Assembly (NCBI GenBank): GCA_028564675.1
Contig: JAOVVO010000458.1
Span: 1-64,000 of the forward strand
Source of the DNA: Onchocerca lupi
Lineage: Eukaryota; Nematoda; Chromadorea; Rhabditida; Onchocercidae
Length of the DNA: 64,000 nt
Direction of reading: 5' to 3'
The position numbers and the translations under genes are program-made. Below the pieces are notes generated by a model that was given only the letters and a program-made list of their open reading frames with translations, searched no databases and had not been told where the DNA came from. This document shows positions 46,609 to 56,093 of the stretch, one piece after another (positions within the stretch are counted from its first letter, which is position 1; each line of letters opens with the position of its first letter).

Positions 46609-47952
46609 ATGTCTAGTAGTATACTTCAAAGTACAGTTAAAATAGGTGTATCAGATAGTATTTATACTTATAGAGAATTAGGTATAGATAAACTTAAGCA
46701 TGAATATGAAATCACGGTGAGTAGTGATTGTATAAGACAGAAAATGGGTTTTAGATTGCAAGAAATAGCTAAAAGTGCAAAATTGCCTGGATTTCGGTCT
46801 GGAAAGATGCCCTATAATCTCGTTGTTATGAATTATAAAAGCGAAGCTTTAGAGTATGTAGTAAACAATACGATTGACTATTGCTCTAGTGATTTGATGG
46901 AAAAAATTGGAGTTAAATCTCACGTTTATCCTAAAATTGATATTGTTTCATTACCAAATCTGGACAAAAAAGATGAAAAAGACAGTTTTGTATATAGACT
47001 ATCTTTTGAGTCAATGCCGGAGGTACCAGCGATAGATCTTGATAAAATAAATTTGAAGAGAATTAAAGCAAAAATAGAAGAGGAAGACATAAAAGAATTT
47101 ATTGACTCTATAAAGACAAAATTCCCTGACTTTGTCTCTGTTAATGATGTTTCTTATCAGGCAAAAAATGGAGATAAACTAATAATTGACTTTAAAGGGC
47201 GAATTAGAAATAAGCTTTTTAGAGGTGGAAGTAATAAGAACTTTAAGGTGATTTTAGGTTCCGGAACATTTATTAATGGTTTCGAGGATCAATTGATTGG
47301 TATGAGAAAAGGAGAAACAAAAAGCTTTAAGTTAAAATTTCCTGAAGATTATCAAGTAATTTCTCTTGCAGGACAGGAAAGTAATTTTTCTGTTCTAGTT
47401 AATGATATTCAAATTGTTCGAGGTTTTAGAAGCAATGATGAAATAGCTAAAAGAATGGGTTTTGAAAATTATGCATTACTAAAAGATTATGCTAAAAAAG
47501 TAATTAGTGATCAGTGTAAAGAGATGGGAGATCTATTGATTAAAAAGGAGCTGTTTGATTGTTTAGATGCTGGTTATAGCTTTGGGTTACCTACGGAAGT
47601 GGTGAAACAGGAACAACAGAGGGTAAAAAAAGAACTGAACTCTGGAGACGATTCTTGTAAAGAGGCTGAAAGGCGTGTAAAGCTTGCAGTATTATTCATG
47701 AAGTTTAGTACAGAACATAAAATATCGTTAACTCAGGATGATATTCTGAATGTTGTTATGAATCAGTATGTTAATAAAAATATGCCGTTTGATAAAATAG
47801 CGAAGCATTTTAGGTCAAATAGGCAGTTTCAATGGTTGGTTAAAGGACAAGCTCTTGAGCATAAAGTTACAGATTATATAATGGAAAAGGTTAATAAAAA
47901 AGAGCAAATTGTTTCTGTAAAAGAATTAAAGGAATTGTTTGATAATATCTAG
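46609..47952 (+). CDS. tig: Trigger factor
   Basis: The ribosome-bound chaperone and peptidyl-prolyl isomerase that meets nascent chains. All three domains are present in 447 residues. The N-terminal ribosome-binding domain has the signature PGFRSGKMPYNLV (about 63-75; usual GFRxGKxP). The FKBP-type PPIase domain runs from GDKLIIDFKGRI to SFKLKFPEDYQV (about 188-250). A long helical C-terminal chaperone domain follows. The N-terminus carries an extra segment of about 20 residues before the usual start region. It is first in the tig-clpP-clpX-lon cluster, 10 bases before the clpP ATG. Confidence 0.96.
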   Translation: MSSSILQSTVKIGVSDSIYTYRELGIDKLKHEYEITVSSDCIRQKMGFRLQEIAKSAKLPGFRSGKMPYNLVVMNYKSEALEYVVNNTIDYCSSDLMEKIGVKSHVYPKIDIVSLPNLDKKDEKDSFVYRLSFESMPEVPAIDLDKINLKRIKAKIEEEDIKEFIDSIKTKFPDFVSVNDVSYQAKNGDKLIIDFKGRIRNKLFRGGSNKNFKVILGSGTFINGFEDQLIGMRKGETKSFKLKFPEDYQVISLAGQESNFSVLVNDIQIVRGFRSNDEIAKRMGFENYALLKDYAKKVISDQCKEMGDLLIKKELFDCLDAGYSFGLPTEVVKQEQQRVKKELNSGDDSCKEAERRVKLAVLFMKFSTEHKISLTQDDILNVVMNQYVNKNMPFDKIAKHFRSNRQFQWLVKGQALEHKVTDYIMEKVNKKEQIVSVKELKELFDNI

Positions 47953-47962
47953 TGAGAAGGGT

Positions 47963-48562
47963 ATGACTCTTATACCAATTGTAATTGAGCAAACTAGTCG
48001 TGGTGAACGTGCTTATGACATATACTCGAGATTAGTGAAAGAAAGAATAATTTTTGTGACTGGTCCTATTGAAGACAGTATGGCTAGCGTAATAGTGGCA
48101 CAACTTTTATTTTTGGAATCAGAAAACCCTGATAAGGATATTTATATGTATATTAACTCGCCAGGTGGTATTGTAACTGCTGGTCTATCGATCTATGATA
48201 CGATGCAGTATATAAAGCCGGATGTTTCGACTCTGTGTATAGGTCAAGCTGCATCTATGGGTTCTTTACTACTTGCGGCTGGTACAAAAGGTAAGCGTTA
48301 TTCTTTGCCACATTCAAGAATTATGATACATCAACCATCTGGTGGTTATCAAGGTCAAGCAACTGACATAGAAATACATGCTAACGAGATTCTGCGAGTT
48401 AAGAAGAAGCTGAATCAAATCTATGAAAAGCATACTGGAAATTCACTAAAGAAAATTGAAGAAATGATGGAGAGAGATAAATTCATGGATTCTGAAGAAG
48501 CCAAAAAAATTGGATTGGTTGATAAAGTGATGGCTGAGCGTGAAAATATTAAAGTTGAGTAG
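47963..48562 (+). CDS. clpP: ATP-dependent Clp protease proteolytic subunit
   Basis: ClpP is the serine protease ring that works with ClpX (next gene). From ATG 47963 the product has 199 residues. The frame is open further upstream, but that part overlaps tig and lacks homology, while ATG 47963 has gagaagg just upstream and gives the typical MTLIPIVIEQTSRGERAYDIYSRL. The catalytic triad is visible: Ser98 in GQAASMGSLLLAAG, His123 in RIMIHQPSGG, and the Asp in the C-terminal ERDKFMDSEEAKKIGLVDKV region (about 172). It is intact, with an 11-base gap to clpX. Confidence 0.97.
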   Translation: MTLIPIVIEQTSRGERAYDIYSRLVKERIIFVTGPIEDSMASVIVAQLLFLESENPDKDIYMYINSPGGIVTAGLSIYDTMQYIKPDVSTLCIGQAASMGSLLLAAGTKGKRYSLPHSRIMIHQPSGGYQGQATDIEIHANEILRVKKKLNQIYEKHTGNSLKKIEEMMERDKFMDSEEAKKIGLVDKVMAERENIKVE

Positions 48563-48573
48563 AGGGTGAATTA

Positions 48574-49851
48574 ATGAATAACAATAATGATTTACACCGT
48601 TGTTCTTTTTGTAATAAAGCACAGAACGAAGTAGATAAATTAATCACTAATTCTTCAGATGGCTTAAAAGTGTTTATTTGTAATGAGTGCATAGAATTAT
48701 CTCATAAGGCAATAAGTCAAAAGAAAGGAGGGCCTTTTAATGCAGATTATATGTCTGATGTGAAGTTATTATTAAAGAAGCCTGAAGACATAAAAAATTT
48801 TCTTAGCAAACATGTTGTAGGTCAAGAGCATGCACAACATGTTTTGTCTGTAGCTATGTATAACCATTGTCAATCCATGGCACAAATTCACTCTATAAGT
48901 GACGTTGAGATTGAAAAATCGAATGTAATGCTTATTGGTCCCACTGGTTCTGGTAAGACTTTGTTAGCTAAGACACTCGCTAAAGTCTCAGATGTGCCGT
49001 TTGCTATGGCTGATGCGACAACTTTAACGGAAGCAGGTTATGTAGGTGATGATGTAGAAAGTGTGTTGTCACGTTTATTGCAAGCTGCAAACTATGATGT
49101 TACAAAAGCGCAGCGTGGTATAGTATTTATAGATGAAATAGATAAGATTACAAGAAAATCTGAAAGCACTTCAATAACGCGTGATGTTTCAGGTGAGGGA
49201 GTGCAGCAAGCTCTGCTTAAGATTATGGAAGGCACAGTCGCTTATGTTCCACCGCATGGAGGACGTAAACATCCACAACAAGAACTTATACAAGTGGATA
49301 CTAATAATATATTGTTTATCTGTGGAGGAGCTTTTGAAGGTCTAGATAAAATTATTGAAGCAAGAAAAAGAGGAACATCAGTTGGCTTTGGAGCGGATAT
49401 CAGTCATTCTAGGGAGCAAAGAAAAAGGAATGTTTTACATGATGTTCAACCTGAAGATTTGATCAAATTTGGTTTAATACCGGAGTTCGTAGGGCGGGTT
49501 CAAATAACTGCTGTTTTAGATGAGTTAGATCATGAAGATTTAGTACATGTACTAATAGAGCCAAGAAATGCATTAATAAAACAGTACAAGGCATTGCTTG
49601 CATTTAGCAAAGTAAACCTTGAGTTTACAGACGAAGCAATATCAGCTATTGCTGAAAAGGCTATAAGTTATAAGACAGGTGCAAGGATGTTGCGTGCTAT
49701 TTTAGAGTCACTTTTGCTTGATGTTATGTATACAGCTGGAAATGGAGGTTTTGAAGGTAGTACAATAATGATTACTAAGGAAATGGTAGAGCTAGGAAAA
49801 GCAGTGATTAATCGCAGTAATAAAGGTACTGTTATAACAGTTAATGATTAG
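48574..49851 (+). CDS. clpX: Clp protease ATP-binding subunit ClpX
   Basis: ClpX is the AAA+ unfoldase that feeds ClpP. It has 425 residues. The N-terminal C4 zinc domain is CSFCNKAQ (Cys10, Cys13) with FICNECIELS about 25 residues on. Walker A is GPTGSGKT (122-129), Walker B IVFIDEIDKI, and the RKHPQQELIQVDTNNILFICGGAF and IGFGA-like (here VGFGADI) segments are the usual ones. The ClpP-contacting loop region and the C-terminal sensor GARMLRAILESLLLD are present. It is flanked by clpP (11 bases) and lon (15 bases) in an operon, the same order as in many proteobacteria. Confidence 0.97.
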   Translation: MNNNNDLHRCSFCNKAQNEVDKLITNSSDGLKVFICNECIELSHKAISQKKGGPFNADYMSDVKLLLKKPEDIKNFLSKHVVGQEHAQHVLSVAMYNHCQSMAQIHSISDVEIEKSNVMLIGPTGSGKTLLAKTLAKVSDVPFAMADATTLTEAGYVGDDVESVLSRLLQAANYDVTKAQRGIVFIDEIDKITRKSESTSITRDVSGEGVQQALLKIMEGTVAYVPPHGGRKHPQQELIQVDTNNILFICGGAFEGLDKIIEARKRGTSVGFGADISHSREQRKRNVLHDVQPEDLIKFGLIPEFVGRVQITAVLDELDHEDLVHVLIEPRNALIKQYKALLAFSKVNLEFTDEAISAIAEKAISYKTGARMLRAILESLLLDVMYTAGNGGFEGSTIMITKEMVELGKAVINRSNKGTVITVND

Positions 49852-49866
49852 TTTGGGGTATGTGTT

Positions 49867-52326
49867 ATGAGCATTGAATGTGCTGTAGACTCTATTTTTG
49901 TTACATTGCCAGTATTACCTTTAAGAGACGTAGTAGTTTTTCCAAGTATGATGGTTCCTTTATTTATAGGTAGGGAAAGATCTATTAATGCATTAGAGCG
50001 TGCTATTGATAATAGTAGTCGTCAAAATGAGATTTTTCTTGTGACACAACGAGATGGTTCTATTGATAACCCGGAACCACAAGACCTTTATAAGGTAGGT
50101 GTGCTAGCAAATATTGTACAATCATTAATAAGATTACCTGATAATGCAGTAAAGGTTGTAGTTCAAGGAGTAAACAGAGGAAGAGTTTTAGAGTATATCG
50201 ACTCTCATACTTTATTGCAGGCTAAAGTAGAGTTAAGTAGTTACTATGAGTGTGAAGATGATGAAGATAATGTTGATCTAGAGGCTTTGAAGCGCTCTGT
50301 TATAAACGCATTTGATAGCTGGTGTAAACTAAACAAGAAAAATCATCCTGAAGTTGTTGTTAGTCCAATTGAACAAATCAAAAAGCTTGATCAGCTTGTA
50401 GACACGATAGTGTCGTACTTAAACATAAAAGCATCAGATAAACAAAGCATACTTGAGACTTATAGTACAGTAGAGCGTTTAAGAAAAACTTTTACTTTTA
50501 TTGAAAAAGAAATAAGCATTTTGGATGCACAAAACCGTTTATGTAAAACAATTAAATCACAAGTTGAGAGCACTCAGAAGGCCTACTATCTTAATGAACA
50601 ATTGAAAGCTATACAGAAAGAATTAGGTGAATTTGAGAATGGAGAAGAAGGAAGTACAGTAAATGAATTTGAGAAAAAGATAAATGAAACAAAGCTTTCT
50701 CAGGAAGCAAAAGAAAAGGCTATAACTGAGTTAAAGAGATATAGGAAAATGAACCCTGTTTCTCCTGAAGCTACAGTTATATCTAATTATTTGTATTGGT
50801 TGCTTGATCTGCCATGGGGAAAGCATAAAGATATAAAAATTAACTTAAATGCAGCAAAGAAAATCTTAGACGAGAATCATTATGGCATAGAGAAGGTAAA
50901 AGATAGGATAATAGAATTTTTAGCAGTATTGAAGAGAGTAAAAGAGATAAAAGGTCCTATACTTTGTCTAGTTGGACCACCTGGTGTCGGTAAAACTTCT
51001 TTGGCTAAATCTATAGCAAGAGCGGTAGGGAGGGATTTTGTTCGCATTGCTCTTGGTGGTGTACGTGATGAATCTGAAATACGTGGCCATAGAAAAACAT
51101 ATATTGGTTCGATGCCTGGTAAAATCATCCAACACATGAAAAAAGCTAATTCGTGCAATCCCCTCTTTTTACTTGATGAGATAGATAAAATGGGCTCTGA
51201 TTCGCGTGACGATCCTGCGTCTGCATTGCTTGAGGTTTTAGATACAGAACACAATAAGCACTTTACAGACCATTATTTAGAAGTTGAGTTTGATCTTTCA
51301 AGTGTAATGTTTGTAGCTACAGCGAACAGCTTAAATTTGCCATATCCTTTGCGTGATAGGATGGAAATTATACAATTGTCTGGTTATACTGAAGATGAAA
51401 AGATTAGTATTGCTAGATATTATCTGATTCCTAAATTGAAAAAAGAGCACGGTTTACGTCAGAAGGAATGGAGTATAACTGATGATGCACTGTGTGAGTT
51501 GATACGTTTATACACACGTGAAAGCGGCGTGCGTAGTATGGAAAGGGAGCTTGCGAAGCTTATGAGAAAAGCGGTTAAGAAAATATTAACTGACAAAAGT
51601 AGGAAAATATCTGTAAGAGTTGACAATTTACAAGATTATTTAGGAATACGTAAGTATACCTTTGGTATTGCAGAAAATGAGAGTTTAGTAGGTGTGGTAA
51701 CTGGACTTGCTTATACTGAAACAGGTGGTGATATTCTAATGATAGAGTCAGTTCTGATTCCTGGTAAGGGAGAAATAAAATACACGGGAAAACTTGGAGA
51801 GGTGATGCAGGAATCTATAAAAGCTGCATATAGTTATGTTCGTTCAAATTGTCTGTTTTTTGGTATAGAGCCTGAAAAATTTCAAAGTAACGATATACAT
51901 TTGCATATACCTGAAGGTGCTGTGCCAAAGGATGGGCCTTCTGCTGGTAGCGCAGTATGTACGTCTATTGTTTCTCTTATGACAGGCATACCAGTCGACA
52001 AAAGTGTTGCTATGACAGGTGAAGTGACATTACGTGGTAGAGTTTTAGCTATTGGAGGCTTAAGAGAAAAGTTACTTGCAGCACTCAGAGGATCAATTAA
52101 GACTGTAGTTATACCTAGCGAAAATGAGAAAGATATACAAGAAATTCCAGCAAAGATTAAGGAAAAGATCAATATAGTTCTTGCCAAGAATATTGATGAG
52201 GTGATAAAGGTTGCTTTGATACGACCCACCATTCCAATTGAAGGCAATACTGGAAACAGTACACCATCTTCCTCTATAGAAAATAGAGGTGACAGCTTTC
52301 CTGAGTTAAAAACACTAAAGCATTAG
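49867..52326 (+). CDS. lon: ATP-dependent protease La (Lon)
   Basis: Lon degrades misfolded and some regulatory proteins in the cytoplasm. The 819-residue product contains the N-terminal substrate domain (LPVLPLRDVVVFPSMMVPLFIGRE), a coiled-coil linker with KAYYLNEQLKAIQKELGE, the AAA+ module with Walker A GPPGVGKTS (from residue 370) and Walker B NPLFLLDEIDKM, and the protease domain with the Ser692-Lys735 dyad in PKDGPSAGSA and IGGLREKLLAA. It is last in the tig-clpP-clpX-lon cluster. The C-terminal 25 residues are Ser/Thr-rich and variable. Confidence 0.97.
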   Translation: MSIECAVDSIFVTLPVLPLRDVVVFPSMMVPLFIGRERSINALERAIDNSSRQNEIFLVTQRDGSIDNPEPQDLYKVGVLANIVQSLIRLPDNAVKVVVQGVNRGRVLEYIDSHTLLQAKVELSSYYECEDDEDNVDLEALKRSVINAFDSWCKLNKKNHPEVVVSPIEQIKKLDQLVDTIVSYLNIKASDKQSILETYSTVERLRKTFTFIEKEISILDAQNRLCKTIKSQVESTQKAYYLNEQLKAIQKELGEFENGEEGSTVNEFEKKINETKLSQEAKEKAITELKRYRKMNPVSPEATVISNYLYWLLDLPWGKHKDIKINLNAAKKILDENHYGIEKVKDRIIEFLAVLKRVKEIKGPILCLVGPPGVGKTSLAKSIARAVGRDFVRIALGGVRDESEIRGHRKTYIGSMPGKIIQHMKKANSCNPLFLLDEIDKMGSDSRDDPASALLEVLDTEHNKHFTDHYLEVEFDLSSVMFVATANSLNLPYPLRDRMEIIQLSGYTEDEKISIARYYLIPKLKKEHGLRQKEWSITDDALCELIRLYTRESGVRSMERELAKLMRKAVKKILTDKSRKISVRVDNLQDYLGIRKYTFGIAENESLVGVVTGLAYTETGGDILMIESVLIPGKGEIKYTGKLGEVMQESIKAAYSYVRSNCLFFGIEPEKFQSNDIHLHIPEGAVPKDGPSAGSAVCTSIVSLMTGIPVDKSVAMTGEVTLRGRVLAIGGLREKLLAALRGSIKTVVIPSENEKDIQEIPAKIKEKINIVLAKNIDEVIKVALIRPTIPIEGNTGNSTPSSSIENRGDSFPELKTLKH

Positions 52327-52880
52327 GCCTTTATTTGCATACCATAATAAGTTTCAAGTAGCTGTAGAAACAGAACACTAAAAACTCCTTAAAACAAGTT
52401 TTGCCAGCTTTCTTATCATTATAATGAAAGTATTACATAATCAATATCCTGTTTCATTTCTGACACTATGTGTACCTTACGTTTTTACAATCTTTCTAAG
52501 GTTTTACTGTATAAGCTGAAATGAGCTTTTGAAGCATTTAAGGTAGTATAGAATGCCAATTTACAGAATTAGAGAGAGCTGCTAAAAGGTCTCATCTGCC
52601 TTCTTTTCTAACTTAGTAAGTTTTATAAATATTTATATAATTAAAAGTTAATTATTTATCCTTTTCTGGGTTATATAGGAAGTCGACTGGAATATAACCA
52701 AATTGGTTAAGGTTTATTAAATGCGAGAAGACGATACGATAGTATAATATTTCAAAGACTTAATCTATTATAATCTTTCCGAAATAGTTCTATGAAATGT
52801 AATTGATAATAAATTGCAAAATACCTTTGAGGTGAGTAAAATAAACTGTGTATTTTTTATAAATTGACTACGCCAAAAGC
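52327..52880. other. 550-base stretch after lon containing repeat copy C
   Basis: No reading frame. The first 300 bases hold copy C of the dispersed repeat in inverted orientation (about 52395-52632). The last 250 bases are AT-rich and should contain the promoter of the permease gene. No terminator hairpin with a T tract is evident after lon. Confidence 0.5.
52395..52632 (-). repeat. Dispersed Wolbachia-type repeat, copy C (inverted)
   Basis: Read on the minus strand it shows acttactaagttagaaaagaaggcag, attctatactaccttaaatg, cgtaaggtacacatagtg and tgtaatactttcattat followed by gataagaaagctggc, in the same order as copies A and B on the plus strand. It is the best-preserved copy at the 'ggcattctatact' block relative to B. 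It does not code for protein. Confidence 0.6.
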
Positions 52881-53954
52881 ATGCAAAAACTTCATATACC
52901 CATTTGCCTTACACTACTTCCTATAATTGGCACGTTATTCTTAGTGTACCCTATGATTTTTCCATGCTTAATATCTATTGTTATAGCATACTTATTTAAT
53001 CCGCTAGTAGTAAAGTTTGAAAAGCATAAAATACCGCGCCTATATTCTGTAATTTTTATAATATTTGTGCTACTGCTGGTTCTTGTATTAGTTGTTACGT
53101 TTGTTTTACCTATTATATATGTTCAAATTACTTCGATATTAAACTTTTTAGTCAATAAAGCACCTTTCTTAAACCTTAAAGGTATCCCATCTGCGTTAGA
53201 GTTTCTTAATATAAAAGTAGGAAATGGTTTATTTGATCACCTATCTGAAAATCTAGCAAAAAATTGCGGCGATTATATATCTTATTCTATAAACGCTTTT
53301 GGTATTATAGGTAATTTTATTGTTCAGGTGTTAAGCTCAAGCTTCAACTTAATTCATGTAGTATCATTGGTAGTAATTATTCCGGTAATGTTTTTCTATA
53401 TATTGCGTGATTGGCCTCTGATTATAATAAAGATTAGTGAATTAGTTCCTGTTCCTTATAAAGAAAAAGTTGCAGTTTTTTTTTCAAAAGTGGATTTTAT
53501 TATACTTAATTACCTGAAAGGGCAGGTAAATGTATGTGTTGTTATGGTTGCCTTTTATTCTGTAGGTCTTAGTATAATCGGGTTGAAACATCCTGTTGCT
53601 ATTGGAATTTTATCAGGAACATTAACATTTATACCTTATATAGGGCCACTAATATATACTATTATTGGGTTTTTGAGTGCTATTGCTCAATTCAGTGGAT
53701 GGTTCAAAAGCGCTGCTGTTTTAGTATTATTTAGCGTTGGACAATTAATAGATGCGAACATACTAATTCCTTTATTAATAGGAAAAAAAGTTCATATACA
53801 TCCAGCTGTAATTATACTTGGAGTAACTACATGTGCTTCATATTTTGGGTTAATAGGTGTATTACTTTTTATTCCAATAATAGCGATTATTAATGTATCA
53901 ATAAGATATGCAATAGATGTATATCTTCAAAGTGAGTTTTATAAGGGTGGCTAG
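52881..53954 (+). CDS. AI-2E (PerM/YdgG) family transporter
   Basis: A 357-residue polytopic inner-membrane protein of the AI-2E transporter superfamily. It has two hydrophobic helices near the N-terminus, a soluble linker region, then a core with FFYILRDWP, YLKGQVNVCVVMVAFYSVGL, GILSGTLTFIPYIGPLIYTI (the family's P-Y-x-G motif) and DANILIPLLIGKKVHIHPAVII with FGLIGVLLFIPIIAII. Some members export autoinducer-2 and others are Na+/H+ antiporters or permeases, so the substrate here is not known. The ATG is at 52881. A DnaA-like regulator follows 127 bases later, a pairing (perM with hda) that recurs in alphaproteobacteria. Confidence 0.9.
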   Translation: MQKLHIPICLTLLPIIGTLFLVYPMIFPCLISIVIAYLFNPLVVKFEKHKIPRLYSVIFIIFVLLLVLVLVVTFVLPIIYVQITSILNFLVNKAPFLNLKGIPSALEFLNIKVGNGLFDHLSENLAKNCGDYISYSINAFGIIGNFIVQVLSSSFNLIHVVSLVVIIPVMFFYILRDWPLIIIKISELVPVPYKEKVAVFFSKVDFIILNYLKGQVNVCVVMVAFYSVGLSIIGLKHPVAIGILSGTLTFIPYIGPLIYTIIGFLSAIAQFSGWFKSAAVLVLFSVGQLIDANILIPLLIGKKVHIHPAVIILGVTTCASYFGLIGVLLFIPIIAIINVSIRYAIDVYLQSEFYKGG

Positions 53955-54081
53955 CAGATTTTTTGTATAACTAGTTTATGATAATGAAGGAAATGGACCT
54001 TAAAATATTCTTTGCACATGGCAAGAATAAGCAAATTTTAACACAAAACTCACTGTCAGAGGTGCAGGATATGTGTTTAGT

Positions 54082-54726
54082 ATGCAATTAAATTTATTTA
54101 GCAATAATCAGACTGATTATAGTTGGCAAAATTTTATTATTTTAGGTGAAAATAAGCATGTGTACAATTCAGTAATTGATGATCTGTCTTGGAAATGTCT
54201 GATTCTCTTTGGGCCTAAAGGTTCCGGTAAGACTCATCTTGCTCACATCTGGCGATCGATAAATAACGCAATTTTTATCAATGTAAATAATTTTGTAAGT
54301 GAGATGAGATATAGCGATGCTTTTATTTTAGAAGATATACAAAATGTTCAAGATCAAGCAATGTTGTTACATTGTTACAACTATATGAAGGAAAATAACA
54401 AAAGATTACTTATTACTTCTTCATCTTCACCAAAAAAACTTAATTTAAAGTTAAAAGATTTAAGTTCTCGTGTACTATCAACTATCAGTGTAAAAATTCC
54501 ACCTGCAAGCGAAGAACTTCTGCGAATTATGTTGGTAAAACGATTTTCAGATAAACAACTGAGGGTTAATTTGAGAGTGATTGATTATATTTTAGCAAGA
54601 ATAGAACGTTCTTTTCATAGTGTTAATAAAATTATGGAGAGAATAGATAATGAATCTATGGGATCAAATATTACCATTCCTTTTATTAGTACTTTACTAA
54701 AAAAGAGCGATTATTATATATATTAA
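54082..54726 (+). CDS. DnaA-like AAA+ regulator (Hda/HdaA family)
   Basis: A 214-residue AAA+ protein related to DnaA domain III but lacking domains I, II and IV. It has the family's short N-terminal clamp-binding-like motif QLNLF, a Walker A GPKGSGKTHLAH (about 49-60), Walker B-like AFILEDIQN and RVLSTISVKIPPASEELL with the sensor regions. In other bacteria Hda/HdaA with the sliding clamp stimulates ATP hydrolysis by DnaA and so limits re-initiation. That role is inferred from the family. I chose ATG 54082 (MQLNLF) over the GTG at 54073, because the clamp motif normally begins the protein. It follows the AI-2E transporter gene. Confidence 0.85.
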   Translation: MQLNLFSNNQTDYSWQNFIILGENKHVYNSVIDDLSWKCLILFGPKGSGKTHLAHIWRSINNAIFINVNNFVSEMRYSDAFILEDIQNVQDQAMLLHCYNYMKENNKRLLITSSSSPKKLNLKLKDLSSRVLSTISVKIPPASEELLRIMLVKRFSDKQLRVNLRVIDYILARIERSFHSVNKIMERIDNESMGSNITIPFISTLLKKSDYYIY

Positions 54727-54891
54727 GAATTTATTAACATCTATGTTCTAGTAAATGAGCTACTATTTAATCATACTAGTGCTATAAAAAATTATTATGT
54801 TAGTATAGGTATAATTAGACATAACCAAGGGATAGTGTATTATAGTAGTTTATAAGGTATTTTCTATAAATTTGAATGTTATAATTTAACT

Positions 54892-55062
54892 ATGGTAAAA
54901 GTGAGATCAATTCTAAAAAAAAAATTAAGACGAAAGTTTATTGTACTTATAATATTAGTAAATGCTTTGTTTATCTCGTATTTCCTAATAAAAAATATGA
55001 GTAACATTTCTAATCAAACTGTAGTCAAAGAAATAAATATAGAGGTTAATAATGCAGAATAA
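54892..55062 (+). CDS. 56-residue single-membrane-segment protein overlapping the Xer gene
   Basis: A short frame with an ATG at 54892 and a TAA at 55060-55062. The N-terminus is strongly basic (VRSILKKKLRRK), followed by one hydrophobic helix (FIVLIILVNALFISYFLI, about residues 16-33) and a polar tail with NISNQTVVKEINIEV. This is the pattern of a small type II membrane protein. It overlaps the start of the recombinase gene by 11 bases, which favours translation and coupling. The layout recalls small division proteins of the FtsL/FtsB type, but the coiled coil after the helix is missing, so I do not assign it. It could also be a fragment. Confidence 0.55.
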   Translation: MVKVRSILKKKLRRKFIVLIILVNALFISYFLIKNMSNISNQTVVKEINIEVNNAE

Positions 55063-56038
55063 ACAGTTGCAGGGTAAAAAAGGAAACCTTTATATAACGT
55101 ATTATATAGATGATTTAGTATCAGAAAGATCTGCTATGCAAAATACTTTAGAAAGTTATCGTTCAGATTTACTTCAACTTGAGAGTTTTTTATTTAAAAG
55201 TGGTACTACTTTAATTAGTGCAAGCAAAGCTAACATTAAAGATTATGTTAGGTATCTAAGTACACAAAAGAAGTATAAAAGCAGTTCTATATCAAGAAAA
55301 ATATCTGTTATAAAAAATTTTTATAAGTGCCTATTTAATGATAGAATAATAGATTTCAATCCAGCTCCGGCTAGTGATGATGAATTAAAAAATCCAAAAG
55401 TCTCTCGTCCTTTACCAAAGTATTTGAGTGTTGGGGAAATGCTTTTACTAATGAACACAGTCAAAAAATCAGTAAGCAGGTCAAATAAAGAGATAAGCAA
55501 TAGGAGGCTATGTGCCATTTTAGATATCCTTTACTCTTCTGGTATGCGTATTACTGAACTGATTAATATGAAGTTATGTGAGGTGTTACATTTAGTAAAC
55601 AATAGTAATAAAGAATGTTACATGATCATAAAAGGAAAAAGTGGTAAAGAAAGGAAAATCCTTTTTAATGAGCAAGCACTAAAAAGCCTTAAAAAATATT
55701 TATTAGTTCGTCACAATCTAATACTTGGAGATAAGGAATCTGATTGGTTATTTCCAGGTAATAAACCTAATAGGCCGATTACAAGGCAGAGAATCGGTCA
55801 ATTAATTAAGGAATTGGCGAAAAAATGTAATATTGATGAAAGTAAAATCTCTCCGCATGTAATTAGGCATTCTTTTGCTACTCATTTACTGAATAGTGGA
55901 GCAAGCATTACACTGATACAAAAAGTTCTTGGTCACACTAACCTTTCTACAACACAAATATATACTCACATTACTAATAAAGAATTGAAAGCTGAATTAG
56001 CTGATTCACATCCTATTACTCAGATAATCAATAGTTAA
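55052..56038 (+). CDS. xerD: Xer tyrosine recombinase (XerC/XerD)
   Basis: Xer recombinases resolve chromosome dimers at dif. The 328-residue product has an N-terminal core-binding SAM-like domain (NTLESYRSDLLQLESFL, about 26-42; KYKSSSISRKISVIKNFYKCL) and a catalytic domain with the tyrosine recombinase residues: Arg in SSGMRITELINM, Lys in KGKSGKERKILF, HVIRHSFATHLLNSGA (His-x-x-Arg), LGHTNLSTTQIYTHI with the nucleophile Tyr. XerD is favoured over XerC by resemblance of the C-terminal part, but this is not secure. It overlaps the small ORF upstream by 11 bases, and plsC follows 55 bases later. Confidence 0.88.
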   Translation: MQNKQLQGKKGNLYITYYIDDLVSERSAMQNTLESYRSDLLQLESFLFKSGTTLISASKANIKDYVRYLSTQKKYKSSSISRKISVIKNFYKCLFNDRIIDFNPAPASDDELKNPKVSRPLPKYLSVGEMLLLMNTVKKSVSRSNKEISNRRLCAILDILYSSGMRITELINMKLCEVLHLVNNSNKECYMIIKGKSGKERKILFNEQALKSLKKYLLVRHNLILGDKESDWLFPGNKPNRPITRQRIGQLIKELAKKCNIDESKISPHVIRHSFATHLLNSGASITLIQKVLGHTNLSTTQIYTHITNKELKAELADSHPITQIINS

Positions 56039-56093
56039 ACTTGTTGTTTTAAGTTTATAGTAGAGTTAGACTTAAATAAATTCATCTAGATTT

